Shown one piece after another: positions 1-6,372 of a DNA stretch of 36,874 bases. The DNA comes from Sulfuricella sp. (GTDB lineage Bacteria > Pseudomonadota > Gammaproteobacteria > Burkholderiales > Sulfuricellaceae). The first letter of the stretch is position 1. Each line of letters starts with the position of its first letter. The notes under the pieces are model-generated. The model searched no databases. It saw only the letters and a list, made by a program, of their open reading frames with translations, and was not told the DNA's origin. Where the stretch lies: NCBI GenBank assembly GCA_018336195.1, contig JAGXQV010000169.1:1-36874 (forward strand), in the 5' to 3' direction. The position numbers and the translations under genes are program-made.

Positions 1-1
1 G

Positions 2-934
2 ACCGTGAAACAAGGCACCTCGACCAAGGCGACCTACCGCTACAACGCCTTCGGCCAGCGGGTGAGCAAGGTCGCGGGCAGCACGACCACCTATTACGTC
101 TACGACGACAGCGGCTTGCTGCTCGGCGAATACAACAGCACCGGCGCGGCGGTTCAGGAATTCGTCTGGCTCGACGGCCTGCCGGCGATGATTCTGACTT
201 CGACGGCGAATTACTACGTCCATCCCGACCATCTGGGTACGCCGCGGCTGGTCTACAACGCCGCCGGTACGGTAATTTGGCGCTGGAATTCCGATCCCTT
301 CGGCGCCACCCCGGCCAACGAAGACCCGGACGGCAACGGTGTGAAGTTCACGTTCAATTTACGTTTTCCGGGGCAATACTTCGATAAGGAATCCAACCTC
401 CACTACAATTACTTCCGGGATTACGATCCTTCAATTGGGCGGTATGTGCAGGGTGATCCGATTGGACTCAAGGGCGGGATGAATGTTTATGGGTATGTTG
501 GTGGGAATCCGCTTAGTTTTGTTGATCCTTACGGCCTAGAAAAACTTATTCTGTTGCCATCTGCGGACATCAATTACCCGGCTGCTTTGGCAGCGCCTGA
601 CCCATCGGGGCAACTTGCAATTTTTGCTCATGGCAATCCAAGTAAAGTTGATGGGAAGGACGCTAATCAATTGGCCGACCTTGTCCGCAAAAGTGGTAAA
701 TGGAAGCCGCAAATGCCAATAAAGCTTGATGCTTGCCGCACAGCGGAGGGCGACAAAAATATCGCAAAAGACCTTTCAAAGCTGCTTGATACGGATGTGA
801 CCGCACCTGATGCACGAACGCTGACTATTGGTGATCGTGATTTAGGCGTCTGGCATTCAATCAATATTCCTGGCACCGATAGAACAATCCCACTCTGGCC
901 AGGAAATTGGGTCACATATTCTGGTGGAAAATAA
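2..934 (+). CDS. Rhs-family protein, C-terminal part with variable toxin-like tip (5' truncated by window)
   Basis: The reading frame is open to the left edge, so this is only the 3' end of a larger Rhs/YD-repeat gene. Seen: YD-type repeats (YRYNAFGQRVSKV, YYVYDDSGLLLGEY), then the Rhs core end with RYVQGDPIGLKGGMNVYGYV and NPLSFVDPYGL near residue 178. Rhs proteins form a shell around a C-terminal toxin released after this core signature. The following roughly 130 residues are the variable tip. It contains an AHG and a downstream LDACRT, spaced like the His-Gly and Ala-Cys dyad of caspase-fold proteases (CHAT, peptidase C80), so a cysteine protease-like effector is possible; this is inference. 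Codon use becomes AT-richer after about base 480, as usual for acquired tips. A small gene follows at once and may be its immunity partner. Confidence 0.88.
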   Translation, partial: TVKQGTSTKATYRYNAFGQRVSKVAGSTTTYYVYDDSGLLLGEYNSTGAAVQEFVWLDGLPAMILTSTANYYVHPDHLGTPRLVYNAAGTVIWRWNSDPFGATPANEDPDGNGVKFTFNLRFPGQYFDKESNLHYNYFRDYDPSIGRYVQGDPIGLKGGMNVYGYVGGNPLSFVDPYGLEKLILLPSADINYPAALAAPDPSGQLAIFAHGNPSKVDGKDANQLADLVRKSGKWKPQMPIKLDACRTAEGDKNIAKDLSKLLDTDVTAPDARTLTIGDRDLGVWHSINIPGTDRTIPLWPGNWVTYSGGK

Positions 935-935
935 A

Positions 936-1361
936 ATGCCCAATCTAAAAAGCAAATTACTCATAGGGTTGGCTCTAGTTGGTTTTGTGCTATTAGCTAC
1001 AAATTTTCTTCCAAAACAAAAATGTGGCGACGAGCCAGACCCTGAATATACGAATCTCATGTATAGAGCCGAAAGCGGTGATGTTTTGGCAATTTCAACG
1101 CTATACCGGCATGACAAGGCAAGAAACATTAGGGATCTTGAAGAGTACTGGGCGCTAAAAGGCGCCATCAAGGGTGACACTGAACTGAGGAATGAGTTTG
1201 TAAAAGCATTTGCCACACGTTTTGGCGCGGAGAGGCAGAAGCAAACGGTGGTTTATTTATTGAATGAAAAATCAACCCCGGAGATTGAATGCCTGCTTGC
1301 CCTCCTCAAAAACAGCTCAAATAGTGAATCCACTTGTAAGGCAACAAGCAGGCCCGGATAA
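936..1361 (+). CDS. Small membrane-anchored protein, putative immunity protein to the Rhs tip
   Basis: I do not recognise the family. The ATG at 936 lies one base after the Rhs stop codon, with a GGTGGA ribosome site overlapping the end of the Rhs gene; a GTG at 924 is an alternative start. The protein of about 141 residues begins with a positively charged stretch and one hydrophobic segment (LLIGLALVGFVLLATNFL), then a soluble part of about 115 residues, predicted outside the cytoplasmic membrane. The AT-rich composition matches the Rhs tip and not the neighbouring genes. The position directly behind an Rhs tip is the standard place for a cognate immunity gene; the role is inferred from that alone. 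It could also be an unrelated passenger. Confidence 0.7.
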   Translation: MPNLKSKLLIGLALVGFVLLATNFLPKQKCGDEPDPEYTNLMYRAESGDVLAISTLYRHDKARNIRDLEEYWALKGAIKGDTELRNEFVKAFATRFGAERQKQTVVYLLNEKSTPEIECLLALLKNSSNSESTCKATSRPG

Positions 1362-1368
1362 AATGCAA

Positions 1369-1437
1369 TGGAATCCGGGAGTGCCCGGCAGGGTACATTC
1401 GCCGCCGATGCGCCCTAGTGGGCGCTCCCGGATTCCA
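1369..1437. repeat. Inverted repeat, 13-bp perfect arms
   Basis: TGGAATCCGGGAG at 1369-1381 is the exact complement of 1425-1437. The 43-base loop contains a further hairpin (GCGCCC-TAGT-GGGCGC). It could act as a terminator-like structure for the Rhs/immunity pair, but no T-tract follows, so a dispersed REP-like palindrome is equally possible. Confidence 0.6.
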
Positions 1438-1472
1438 CTGTTGCGAATGACTTTCCACCACGCGCTTCCTCC

Positions 1473-1565
1473 CGCTACAACGCCTTCGGCCAGCGGGTAA
1501 GCAAGGTCGCGGGCAGCACGGCGACCTATTACGACTACGACAGCAAGGCCTGCTGCTCGGCGAAT
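1473..1565 (+). pseudogene. Orphan Rhs core fragment (relic)
   Basis: Bases 1473-1565 are nearly identical to 38-131 of the Rhs gene (for example CGCTACAACGCCTTCGGCCA in both). The copy lacks a start and carries small indels around 1537-1550 that shift the frame, so it encodes only a few Rhs residues. Such detached tip fragments are left when a new Rhs tip displaces an older one by recombination in the conserved core. Confidence 0.85.
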
Positions 1566-1674
1566 TACTTTGCCCAGCCTTGGCTTAGCCACCCTTTACT
1601 ATCCAACTTGGCAACCATTACAATAGATCGTCTCAATATTTACAATAAGTCGATCAGCCGATAAAAAACCTGCC

Positions 1675-2712
1675 ATGAAAATCGCCACGACAAAGCGCGC
1701 CGAAATCATTCGCCGTTTCCTACTCAATGCTATCAAGGCAGGTAATTCGCATTACCTTCATGATGCGATGGAAACCTTCCAACTAACGCGGCAAGCCATC
1801 CATAGCCATTTGACCGCTCTCGTCAAAGTCGGCTATTTGGTGGCGGAGGGGAATACCCGCGCCCGAAAATACGTTCTCGGCCCAGTCAGATTTCATAGTG
1901 GGGTGTTCTCGTTAAAAGGGCTGAGAGAAAGCGACGTCTATTACCGCGATTTCGGGTTCATGTTTAACGGTCTGCCCAAAGAGCTTGAGAATATTTGCCA
2001 TTACGGTTTTACGGAGATGCTGAACAACGCCGTTGACCACTCCTGTGGCAGCAATGCGTCGATCAGTGTGGATAGAACCGCTGATTTGATAACCATTAGG
2101 ATAACTGATGATGGGGAGGGGATTTTTAACCATATCGCCCGCATTATGAATTTGAGCGACCCTAGAGAATCACTGCTCGAACTCAGTAAAGGAAAACTGA
2201 CGACCGACCCGGACAACCATACTGGACAGGGTATTTTCTTTACTTCGCGGGCGTTTGATTACTTCCTGATTTTTTCAGGGGATTTGATTTTTTCGCATGA
2301 TGACGGCGATAAAAACGACTATCTCTTGCACGATGACAATGATCGCCAAGGTACCCTGGTCATTATGCGCATTGCGCTTGATAGCAACAAAGTCCTCAAG
2401 GACGTCTTCGATGCGTTTACCGGCAACGAGGATGAGAACTTTGCATTTAATAAAACCGTCGTGCCGGTGAAATTGGCGCTATATGAAGGAGAACGCCTGG
2501 TATCGCGGTCGCAGGCCAAGCGCATATTAAACCGTGTTGAAAGATTCAAGACCGTTTTGCTCGATTTTCAAGGGGTGGATTTCATCGGGCAGGCTTTCGC
2601 CGACGAGGTATTCAGGGTTTTTGTGCGAAACAATCCCCAGATATCAATTACCCCTATTAATCTAACCAAGAACGTTGAGCAGGCGATTCATGCGGCTAAA
2701 AGCAATAACTGA
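1675..2712 (+). CDS. HTH - GHKL ATPase - DUF4325 (STAS-like) regulatory protein
   Basis: A 345-residue cytoplasmic protein in three parts. Residues about 1-65 look like a winged helix (AEIIRRFLLNAIKAG, then TRQAIHSHLTALVKVGYL). Residues about 95-250 form a GHKL ATPase fold: N-box EMLNNAVDHS near 112, G1-type DDGEGI near 144, and GQGIFF near 184. No histidine phosphorylation domain is present. Residues about 275-340 match DUF4325 (VLLDFQGVDFIGQAFADEVFR), a domain related to STAS anti-sigma antagonists. The combination resembles an anti-sigma kinase and its antagonist joined on one DNA-binding chain. The target is unknown. It is monocistronic and converges with the cytochrome gene, 7 bp apart. 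AT-rich upstream DNA is compatible with acquisition. Confidence 0.85.
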   Translation: MKIATTKRAEIIRRFLLNAIKAGNSHYLHDAMETFQLTRQAIHSHLTALVKVGYLVAEGNTRARKYVLGPVRFHSGVFSLKGLRESDVYYRDFGFMFNGLPKELENICHYGFTEMLNNAVDHSCGSNASISVDRTADLITIRITDDGEGIFNHIARIMNLSDPRESLLELSKGKLTTDPDNHTGQGIFFTSRAFDYFLIFSGDLIFSHDDGDKNDYLLHDDNDRQGTLVIMRIALDSNKVLKDVFDAFTGNEDENFAFNKTVVPVKLALYEGERLVSRSQAKRILNRVERFKTVLLDFQGVDFIGQAFADEVFRVFVRNNPQISITPINLTKNVEQAIHAAKSNN

Positions 2713-2719
2713 TGTGCGC

Positions 2720-3025
2720 TCACTTGAAGTGGTACTCGGTGAGATTCAGGTACGCCGCGACGTGCATTTCCTCATCGGGAAACCAGCCGGCATTGGAATT
2801 GGTGTTGCACACCCGGATACGGGCGAGGAGTTGCTCGGGGGTATGCACGATGCGATTGGCCCGGGTATAGACCTTGGAGCCGTCGCCGCCGAACTGGGTA
2901 GCGTGGCAGGGCGAGCAGGATTTTTCCAGCAGGGGTTTCCCGATTTTCGGGTCGCCTTTGTCGAAGGAGCCGGCAATGGCCGTGCCGGCCACAAATCCCA
3001 GGATGATTGCGAATAAGATTCTCAT
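2720..3025 (-). CDS. Small periplasmic monoheme cytochrome c
   Basis: 101 residues with a signal peptide (MRILFAIILGFVAGTAIA, cleaved near residue 19) and one haem-binding CSPCH motif at about residues 37-41. A Met in DEEMHVAAYLN near the C-terminus is a likely sixth iron ligand. The size and layout fit a class I cytochrome c that carries electrons in the periplasm; the partner is unknown. The start is supported by GGGAG seven bases upstream. It lies 43 bp downstream of the DUF2892 gene on the same strand and is probably co-transcribed from the composite promoter at 3346-3389. Confidence 0.9.
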   Translation of the reverse strand: MRILFAIILGFVAGTAIAGSFDKGDPKIGKPLLEKSCSPCHATQFGGDGSKVYTRANRIVHTPEQLLARIRVCNTNSNAGWFPDEEMHVAAYLNLTEYHFK

Positions 3026-3068
3026 GATTTTCTCCCTTTGTTCGATCCTACGCTCTCAAGCCCACCGC

Positions 3069-3275
3069 TCATTCCTTATCGCAGGTGTCGATACCAAGCA
3101 GGCCGTTGGCCGGACAGAAGCGCACCACCGCCGTAATCAGGGCAATCGCCGCAACGGCGAGGATGATTATCCGCACCGTGGTTTCGAGCGACGGCATCAG
3201 GATTCCAACCAGCAGCAACACAATTCCGACCACGATGCGCCCGACGCGATCAATACCACCGACGTTGCATTTCAT
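3069..3275 (-). CDS. DUF2892 family inner-membrane protein
   Basis: About 68 residues. The opening MKCNVGGIDRVGRIVVG is typical of DUF2892, the family of the YgaP membrane part; two hydrophobic helices follow (IVVGIVLLLVGILM and IIILAVAAIALITAVV), then RFCPANGLLGIDTC, the usual end with a CP dipeptide. The start at 3275 is chosen because GGAG lies just upstream; a start four codons earlier (3287) is less well served. Function of stand-alone members is not established. First gene of a likely two-gene unit with the cytochrome c. Confidence 0.88.
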   Translation of the reverse strand: MKCNVGGIDRVGRIVVGIVLLLVGILMPSLETTVRIIILAVAAIALITAVVRFCPANGLLGIDTCDKE

Positions 3276-3345
3276 GATTGTCTCCAATCCGGGCGCGGGC
3301 TACCCGGCCCCGGCTTTCAATTGAGTTGGTCCATTCCACAATTGC

Positions 3346-3389
3346 AGTTTAGTTTGCCAAGCCGATTAAGCTATTGGGGTAATTACCTA
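3346..3389 (-). promoter_or_regulatory. Composite promoter copy C (DUF2892 / cytochrome c)
   Basis: Read on the minus strand: TAGGT begins at 3389, ATAGCTT begins 15 bases later at 3374, and TAAACTGC begins 23 bases after that at 3351. The same three elements at the same spacing occur at 5829-5884, 16810-16866 and 19967-20022. Here the left arm of the upstream dyad is missing because the MITE-like element begins exactly at 3389. Confidence 0.65.
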
Positions 3390-3552
3390 GGAGCCTGTCG
3401 GACTTAATGAATCGAAGCGAAAAATGAGTGGGTCGAGGACAGATTTTCACGGATTTCAAGCGAATAGTCGTTCTATTCGCTTCGATCGCCGGGGAAATAT
3501 GGACCGATCCCACTCATTTTGCAGCCAATTTGGTTAAGTCCGACAGGCTCCT
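3389..3552. mobile_element. MITE-like element, 164 bp, 19-bp terminal inverted repeats
   Basis: AGGAGCCTGTCGGACTTAA at 3389-3407 is the exact inverse of 3534-3552. Inside, AAATGAGTGGGTCGA on the left is mirrored on the right (GATCCCACTCATTT), and a perfect 10-bp hairpin sits in the centre (3458-3467 and 3473-3482). There is no transposase, so this is a non-autonomous element or a large palindromic repeat. I see no clear target-site duplication. The right end supplies the last codons and stop of the gene at 3514-3909; the left end touches the promoter of the DUF2892 gene. Confidence 0.8.
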
Positions 3553-3909
3553 GGGAGCCGCACCCTCGGCGCTTTCCATTTTCAGCAGGCATTCCCGGGT
3601 CAACCCGAGAAAACGCGGGGTCGGCCCGATATCCTCGTAGATCGGGTTTCCCGCTTCGTCCTCGGATACCACCCGCTCTCCCGGGATGTAGGGCATGGCA
3701 TTCTCCAACTCGTCGAGGGCCGCGCTCAGCAATTCGGAAATCAACTCGTTTTCGCTGCGCCGCGGATACATTTCCGCCAATGCCGCAATCCGCGCCGCAT
3801 CCTGCATGGGGAGGCGGATCCCATATTCGCGGACGGTCAGTCTGCCGCTGGCCGAATGTTCCCATTCCCGGATCAGGCTACCGATATTCGTCACGGCGAT
3901 CTCCCTCAA
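3514..3909 (-). CDS. Small conserved protein, 'type 1 pili tip component/pilin assembly' annotation family; C-terminus made by the MITE
   Basis: 131 residues, soluble, no signal peptide. The opening (GSLIREWEHSASGRLTVREYGIRLP, split by a conserved DAARIAALAEMYPRRSENELI and ELLSAALDELE) and the later YEDIGPTPRF resemble a short betaproteobacterial family usually labelled type 1 pili tip component; I recall this pattern from memory and the function is not proven. The helical middle could be a small DNA-binding or scaffold fold. The final roughly 13 residues (PRSLSDLTKLAAK) and the stop codon lie in the MITE-like element, so the native C-terminus has been replaced or extended. GGGAGATC precedes the start. 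Confidence 0.75.
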   Translation of the reverse strand: MREIAVTNIGSLIREWEHSASGRLTVREYGIRLPMQDAARIAALAEMYPRRSENELISELLSAALDELENAMPYIPGERVVSEDEAGNPIYEDIGPTPRFLGLTRECLLKMESAEGAAPRSLSDLTKLAAK

Positions 3910-3930
3910 GTGGTCGTTGCAGGCACGGCG

Positions 3931-4539
3931 TCAACGCAACTGGGTCGCGCTCTGGAGTTGGAACTGCACCGGGCTGCTGCCGGGCACCAGTTGCAACTGG
4001 GCGCTGTATGCCCCTGCCTGCGGCAACATGACCGAGGGGAGGGTGAGCAGCCCGGCTGCCGAAGAAAAATAAGGCGCATTCGGGCCGCCGCTATCGGCAA
4101 TCATTTGCCCACGCACTTCGCCGCCGGGATTGGTGGTGCTATGGACGTTGAAGTACCACTTGCCGGCCAGCAGATCGGCTTCCTGGGCCGCGGTGAGCGT
4201 GACGGTCTGGGCGGAGTTGCCGTAATTGGCGGCGGCCGCGCCGGTTACCGGCACCACCACGGCGGCATTCTGCCCGACCGTCGCCGGGCCGTGAAAATGC
4301 ACCCCGGACAAGGTTGCGCTGCCGCCCAACTGCCAGTTGAAGGAAAAGGTCAGCGCCTTGCTGGCAGTATCGTAGGTTCCGGTAAACCAGCCGTAACCGG
4401 TGGTGGCGACGGCGGGCACCTGCTGGCTGCCGGTCAGCGGCAGGGCGGTATAGGTGACGACGTCCGCCTGGGCCAGGCCCGCGCCGACGAGCAACCAAAA
4501 AGCGCATGGTGCGATGAATTTCGAGACGGCGGATTTCAT
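3931..4539 (-). CDS. Secreted CHRD-domain protein
   Basis: 202 residues with a signal peptide (FIAPCAFWLLVGAGLAQA, cleaved after about residue 25). Residues about 30-150 form a CHRD domain: TGSQQVPAV, GVHFHGPA near residue 80, then the usual LLAGKWYFNVHS and NPGGEVRGQ block. CHRD domains occur in chordin and in many secreted bacterial proteins; the bacterial role is unknown. The His residues of HFH and NVHS could bind metal, which is inference. The last about 50 residues (PSVMLPQAGAYSAQLQLVPG) form a separate beta-rich tail. It appears to be transcribed alone. Confidence 0.88.
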   Translation of the reverse strand: MKSAVSKFIAPCAFWLLVGAGLAQADVVTYTALPLTGSQQVPAVATTGYGWFTGTYDTASKALTFSFNWQLGGSATLSGVHFHGPATVGQNAAVVVPVTGAAAANYGNSAQTVTLTAAQEADLLAGKWYFNVHSTTNPGGEVRGQMIADSGGPNAPYFSSAAGLLTLPSVMLPQAGAYSAQLQLVPGSSPVQFQLQSATQLR

Positions 4540-4570
4540 GATGGCATCCTCGCTGAATGAATGGCGTGTA

Positions 4571-4774
4571 TCAGTTCGAATAACCGATTTGCGCCTCGGC
4601 CTGCAGCCAGTCGTCCAGGTCGCCGCCCTCGGCGAAGCCGCGGCGCTCGGCGTAGTAATAAGCGGCCTCGGCGATCATCTGCCGACGATCATATTGCGCC
4701 GGGCGGGCCTTGCGGCTCTTGGCCGGTGCTTTGGGTTCTTTCTTGGTGCTGGTTTGGGACGTTTCCATCATCAT
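4571..4774 (-). CDS. DUF2934 family small protein
   Basis: 67 residues. A basic Lys/Ala-rich N-terminal arm (TKKEPKAPAKSRKARPA) is followed by the DUF2934 core IAEAAYYYAERRGF with DDWLQAEAQI. These cytoplasmic proteins are common in environmental proteobacteria and have no known function. AAGGAG lies just upstream of the ATG. The CHRD gene follows 31 bp downstream on the same strand. Confidence 0.85.
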   Translation of the reverse strand: MMMETSQTSTKKEPKAPAKSRKARPAQYDRRQMIAEAAYYYAERRGFAEGGDLDDWLQAEAQIGYSN

Positions 4775-4831
4775 CTCCTTAAAAAAGCAATCCTGATTAG
4801 CGCTGATCTTCAGCTAATGGTTCGGTTCTGC

Positions 4832-4895
4832 GGAGCGGCCTGGGCCGCGATTCACGGTGCATCTTCGTGGAACCTTTTGTCGCGACCAAGCCACG
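4832..4895. repeat. REPIN: two inverted REP-like sequences
   Basis: GGAGCGGCCTGGGCCGCGA at 4832-4850 is followed after about 22 bases by an inverted partner, TCGCGACCAAGCCACGCTCCTAC (4873-4895). The GTAGGAGCGG...CCGCGA pattern is that of REP palindromes known from Pseudomonas and relatives, mobilised by RAYT (TnpA-REP) proteins. An almost identical unit begins at 36834 at the other end of the window. Confidence 0.75.
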
Positions 4896-4978
4896 CTCCT
4901 ACGTGAAAAGGGCCGTCTATTTGAAGCATCCGGCCAAACTGAAAATCAGCACCAATCAGGAATACGATTGACCGACTG

Positions 4979-5227
4979 TCAGTGAACCAGCGGCAGACAG
5001 CCCACGCTACGAGCGCGAGCGATTGCGCCGAAGTGCCCCGGCCGCACCAGTTCGATCTTGAGAAATCCGCTTTCCGAACCGCATTGGGGGCAGGTCGCCT
5101 GCCGACACATCACTTCCTCATCAAGTCCCGACTTGGTCAAAAATCCGGGAATGTGGACTTCCTTCAAGGTATAGGAGGATTCATCGTCGAACTTGAAGTA
5201 ACAGTGACTGCACAGCAGATTTGACAT
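4979..5227 (-). CDS. Small zinc-ribbon-like hypothetical protein
   Basis: 82 residues. Two CxxC knuckles are visible: CSHC at residues 6-9 and CPQC at about 46-49, with an additional Cys near 41, the pattern of a treble-clef or zinc ribbon. The middle carries FDDESSYTLKEVHIPGFL. I do not recognise the family. The start has AAAGGAGAGCGGGCC upstream. No clear operon partner. Confidence 0.65.
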   Translation of the reverse strand: MSNLLCSHCYFKFDDESSYTLKEVHIPGFLTKSGLDEEVMCRQATCPQCGSESGFLKIELVRPGHFGAIARARSVGCLPLVH

Positions 5228-5325
5228 GGCCCGCTCTCCTTTGATGACGCCAATCGCCCGATGAAGAACACCCCGTTTTCACTCGAATTGGCGCGTTACG
5301 AAAAAACCATCGATTTTTGCAAATT

Positions 5326-5793
5326 TCAAACAGCAGACTCGAACCCGCCCAACGAAATGAATTTTTGCCAATTTATGTTCTTTTCATGGAGCGATTGCCG
5401 CTTGGATTGCTGTAGCGCGCTGCATAGCTGCTGGATCTTGGTCATGATCCGGATCCTCACTTTCGGCGGCAGGCGGCCAAACATGGTCACATCGCCGTAT
5501 TCGCAGCCACCCGCCAGGAAATCGCCGAGATCCTCGCCTTCTCCCGAACAGGTTGCGAAAACCAGGGGTTGCCCCTCGTCGCGATAGCTGACCTTGAGAT
5601 TGCCGGGATAATCGGAGTCCGTATAGACGCACTGAAAGATATTCATCAGGATCAGGTCGAGACGAACTTCATTGAGCAGTTGCAATGCCTGCTTGCCATG
5701 TTCGGCGACATACACCTCGTAGCCTTCCGCCCGCAGCAAACGCTCCAGCATGTTGCGTCCGCACAGATTCTTTTCCGCGATCAGAATATGCAT
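5326..5793 (-). CDS. Pseudo-receiver protein (response-regulator fold without phospho-Asp)
   Basis: 155 residues. The N-terminal half follows a REC domain (MHILIAEKN, then MLERLLRAEGYEVYVAEHGKQALQLL and LDLILMN). The residue at the phosphorylation position is Asn51 instead of Asp, and the acidic pocket at the start is reduced to one Glu (residue 7), so phosphorylation is unlikely. After residue 55 the sequence departs from a normal receiver: an insert with YPGNLKVSYRDEGQP, then LVFATCSGEGEDLGDFL and a helical tail with LPPKVRIRIMTKIQQLCSALQQ. It could be a signal-independent docking module. It lies behind promoter copy D (5829-5884). Confidence 0.7.
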   Translation of the reverse strand: MHILIAEKNLCGRNMLERLLRAEGYEVYVAEHGKQALQLLNEVRLDLILMNIFQCVYTDSDYPGNLKVSYRDEGQPLVFATCSGEGEDLGDFLAGGCEYGDVTMFGRLPPKVRIRIMTKIQQLCSALQQSKRQSLHEKNINWQKFISLGGFESAV

Positions 5794-5828
5794 TCCGTCA
5801 TCCTTGTGTCCGAGAATTTCATGGAAGC

Positions 5829-5884
5829 AGTTTATTTCGCGGGCCGCCAGGAATCTATGCGAGCGTTCACCTATGAGGGTAGGT
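5829..5884 (-). promoter_or_regulatory. Composite promoter copy D (pseudo-receiver gene)
   Basis: Read on the minus strand: dyad ACCTAC-CCTC-ATAGGT (5884-5869), ATAGATT starting at 5858 and TAAACTGC starting at 5834. The TAGGTG-to-ATAGATT distance is 15 bases and ATAGATT-to-TAAACT is 24, the same as upstream of rpoS. The start codon is 36 bases after the -10-like TAAACT. Confidence 0.7.
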
Positions 5885-5962
5885 AATTCCCCCTATGCAT
5901 TCCCTGTAACGCCAGTGTTGGCGCGGCTTTCCGGCTAAGTAGAAAGACTCGCAAATACCTGA

Positions 5963-5990
5963 TTGTTTTTGTCTGGTGCTCTACTACAAT
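5963..5990 (+). promoter_or_regulatory. Putative sigma70 promoter of the 6044 gene
   Basis: TTGTTT (5963-5968), 16-base spacer, TACAAT (5985-5990). Transcription would start near 5997, about 47 bases before the ATG at 6044, and may run on into fumarase. Confidence 0.45.
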
Positions 5991-6043
5991 GGGGATATGC
6001 CTGGGGGCATCCACATGCCTCAAGCCGAGTTGAGGAGACCGCC

Positions 6044-6367
6044 ATGAGCGACCATGACAACCTGCCGGTAATGGTCTGGGAAGGGAAGAGCAGCGTCTTG
6101 CGCGCCCGCACCCTGATCATGCGCCGGGAACCACTGATCCTGGAAATGAGCAAAAGCTTCGGCATCGATGTGGATGCCGGAGAATGCGGCTGCCGGACCG
6201 TCGATAACGGCAGACATTTCCTGGGTTGCGATCCGAAATGCACGCTTTCCCTGCTCGCCGACACCAACCATCTGCCGGCGCTGGCCAGCCTGGGAGATGC
6301 GGCGGAACAAGCCGGCCTGCTGGTCGACCTGGACCGGGCGCTGGCGCGCATCATTATCTACAATTGA
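6044..6367 (+). CDS. Small conserved hypothetical protein with Cys motifs
   Basis: 107 residues. I do not recognise the family. The start at 6044 follows a strong GAGGAG site at 6032. The N-terminal half is charged ([26 protein letters not shown], in two parts with no membrane segment); in the middle a cluster ECGCRT and FLGCDPKC supplies four Cys that could bind a metal. A helical C-terminus follows ([25 protein letters not shown]). It ends five bases before the fumarase start, so the two are probably translated from one message. Confidence 0.7.
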   Translation: MSDHDNLPVMVWEGKSSVLRARTLIMRREPLILEMSKSFGIDVDAGECGCRTVDNGRHFLGCDPKCTLSLLADTNHLPALASLGDAAEQAGLLVDLDRALARIIIYN

Positions 6368-6372
6368 AGGCC

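Larger units (their letters stand above)
1362..1674. other. Intergenic stretch with a long hairpin and an Rhs relic
   Basis: No intact gene is visible. It holds an imperfect palindrome (1369-1437), a displaced Rhs tip fragment (1473-1565) and about 100 bp of AT-rich sequence before the next gene. This looks like recombination debris behind an Rhs locus. Confidence 0.6.

Noticed and set aside
3458-3482. Rho-independent terminator in the MITE-like element
   Set aside because: Good 10-bp stem but no T-tract on either strand; it is better seen as the internal palindrome of the element.
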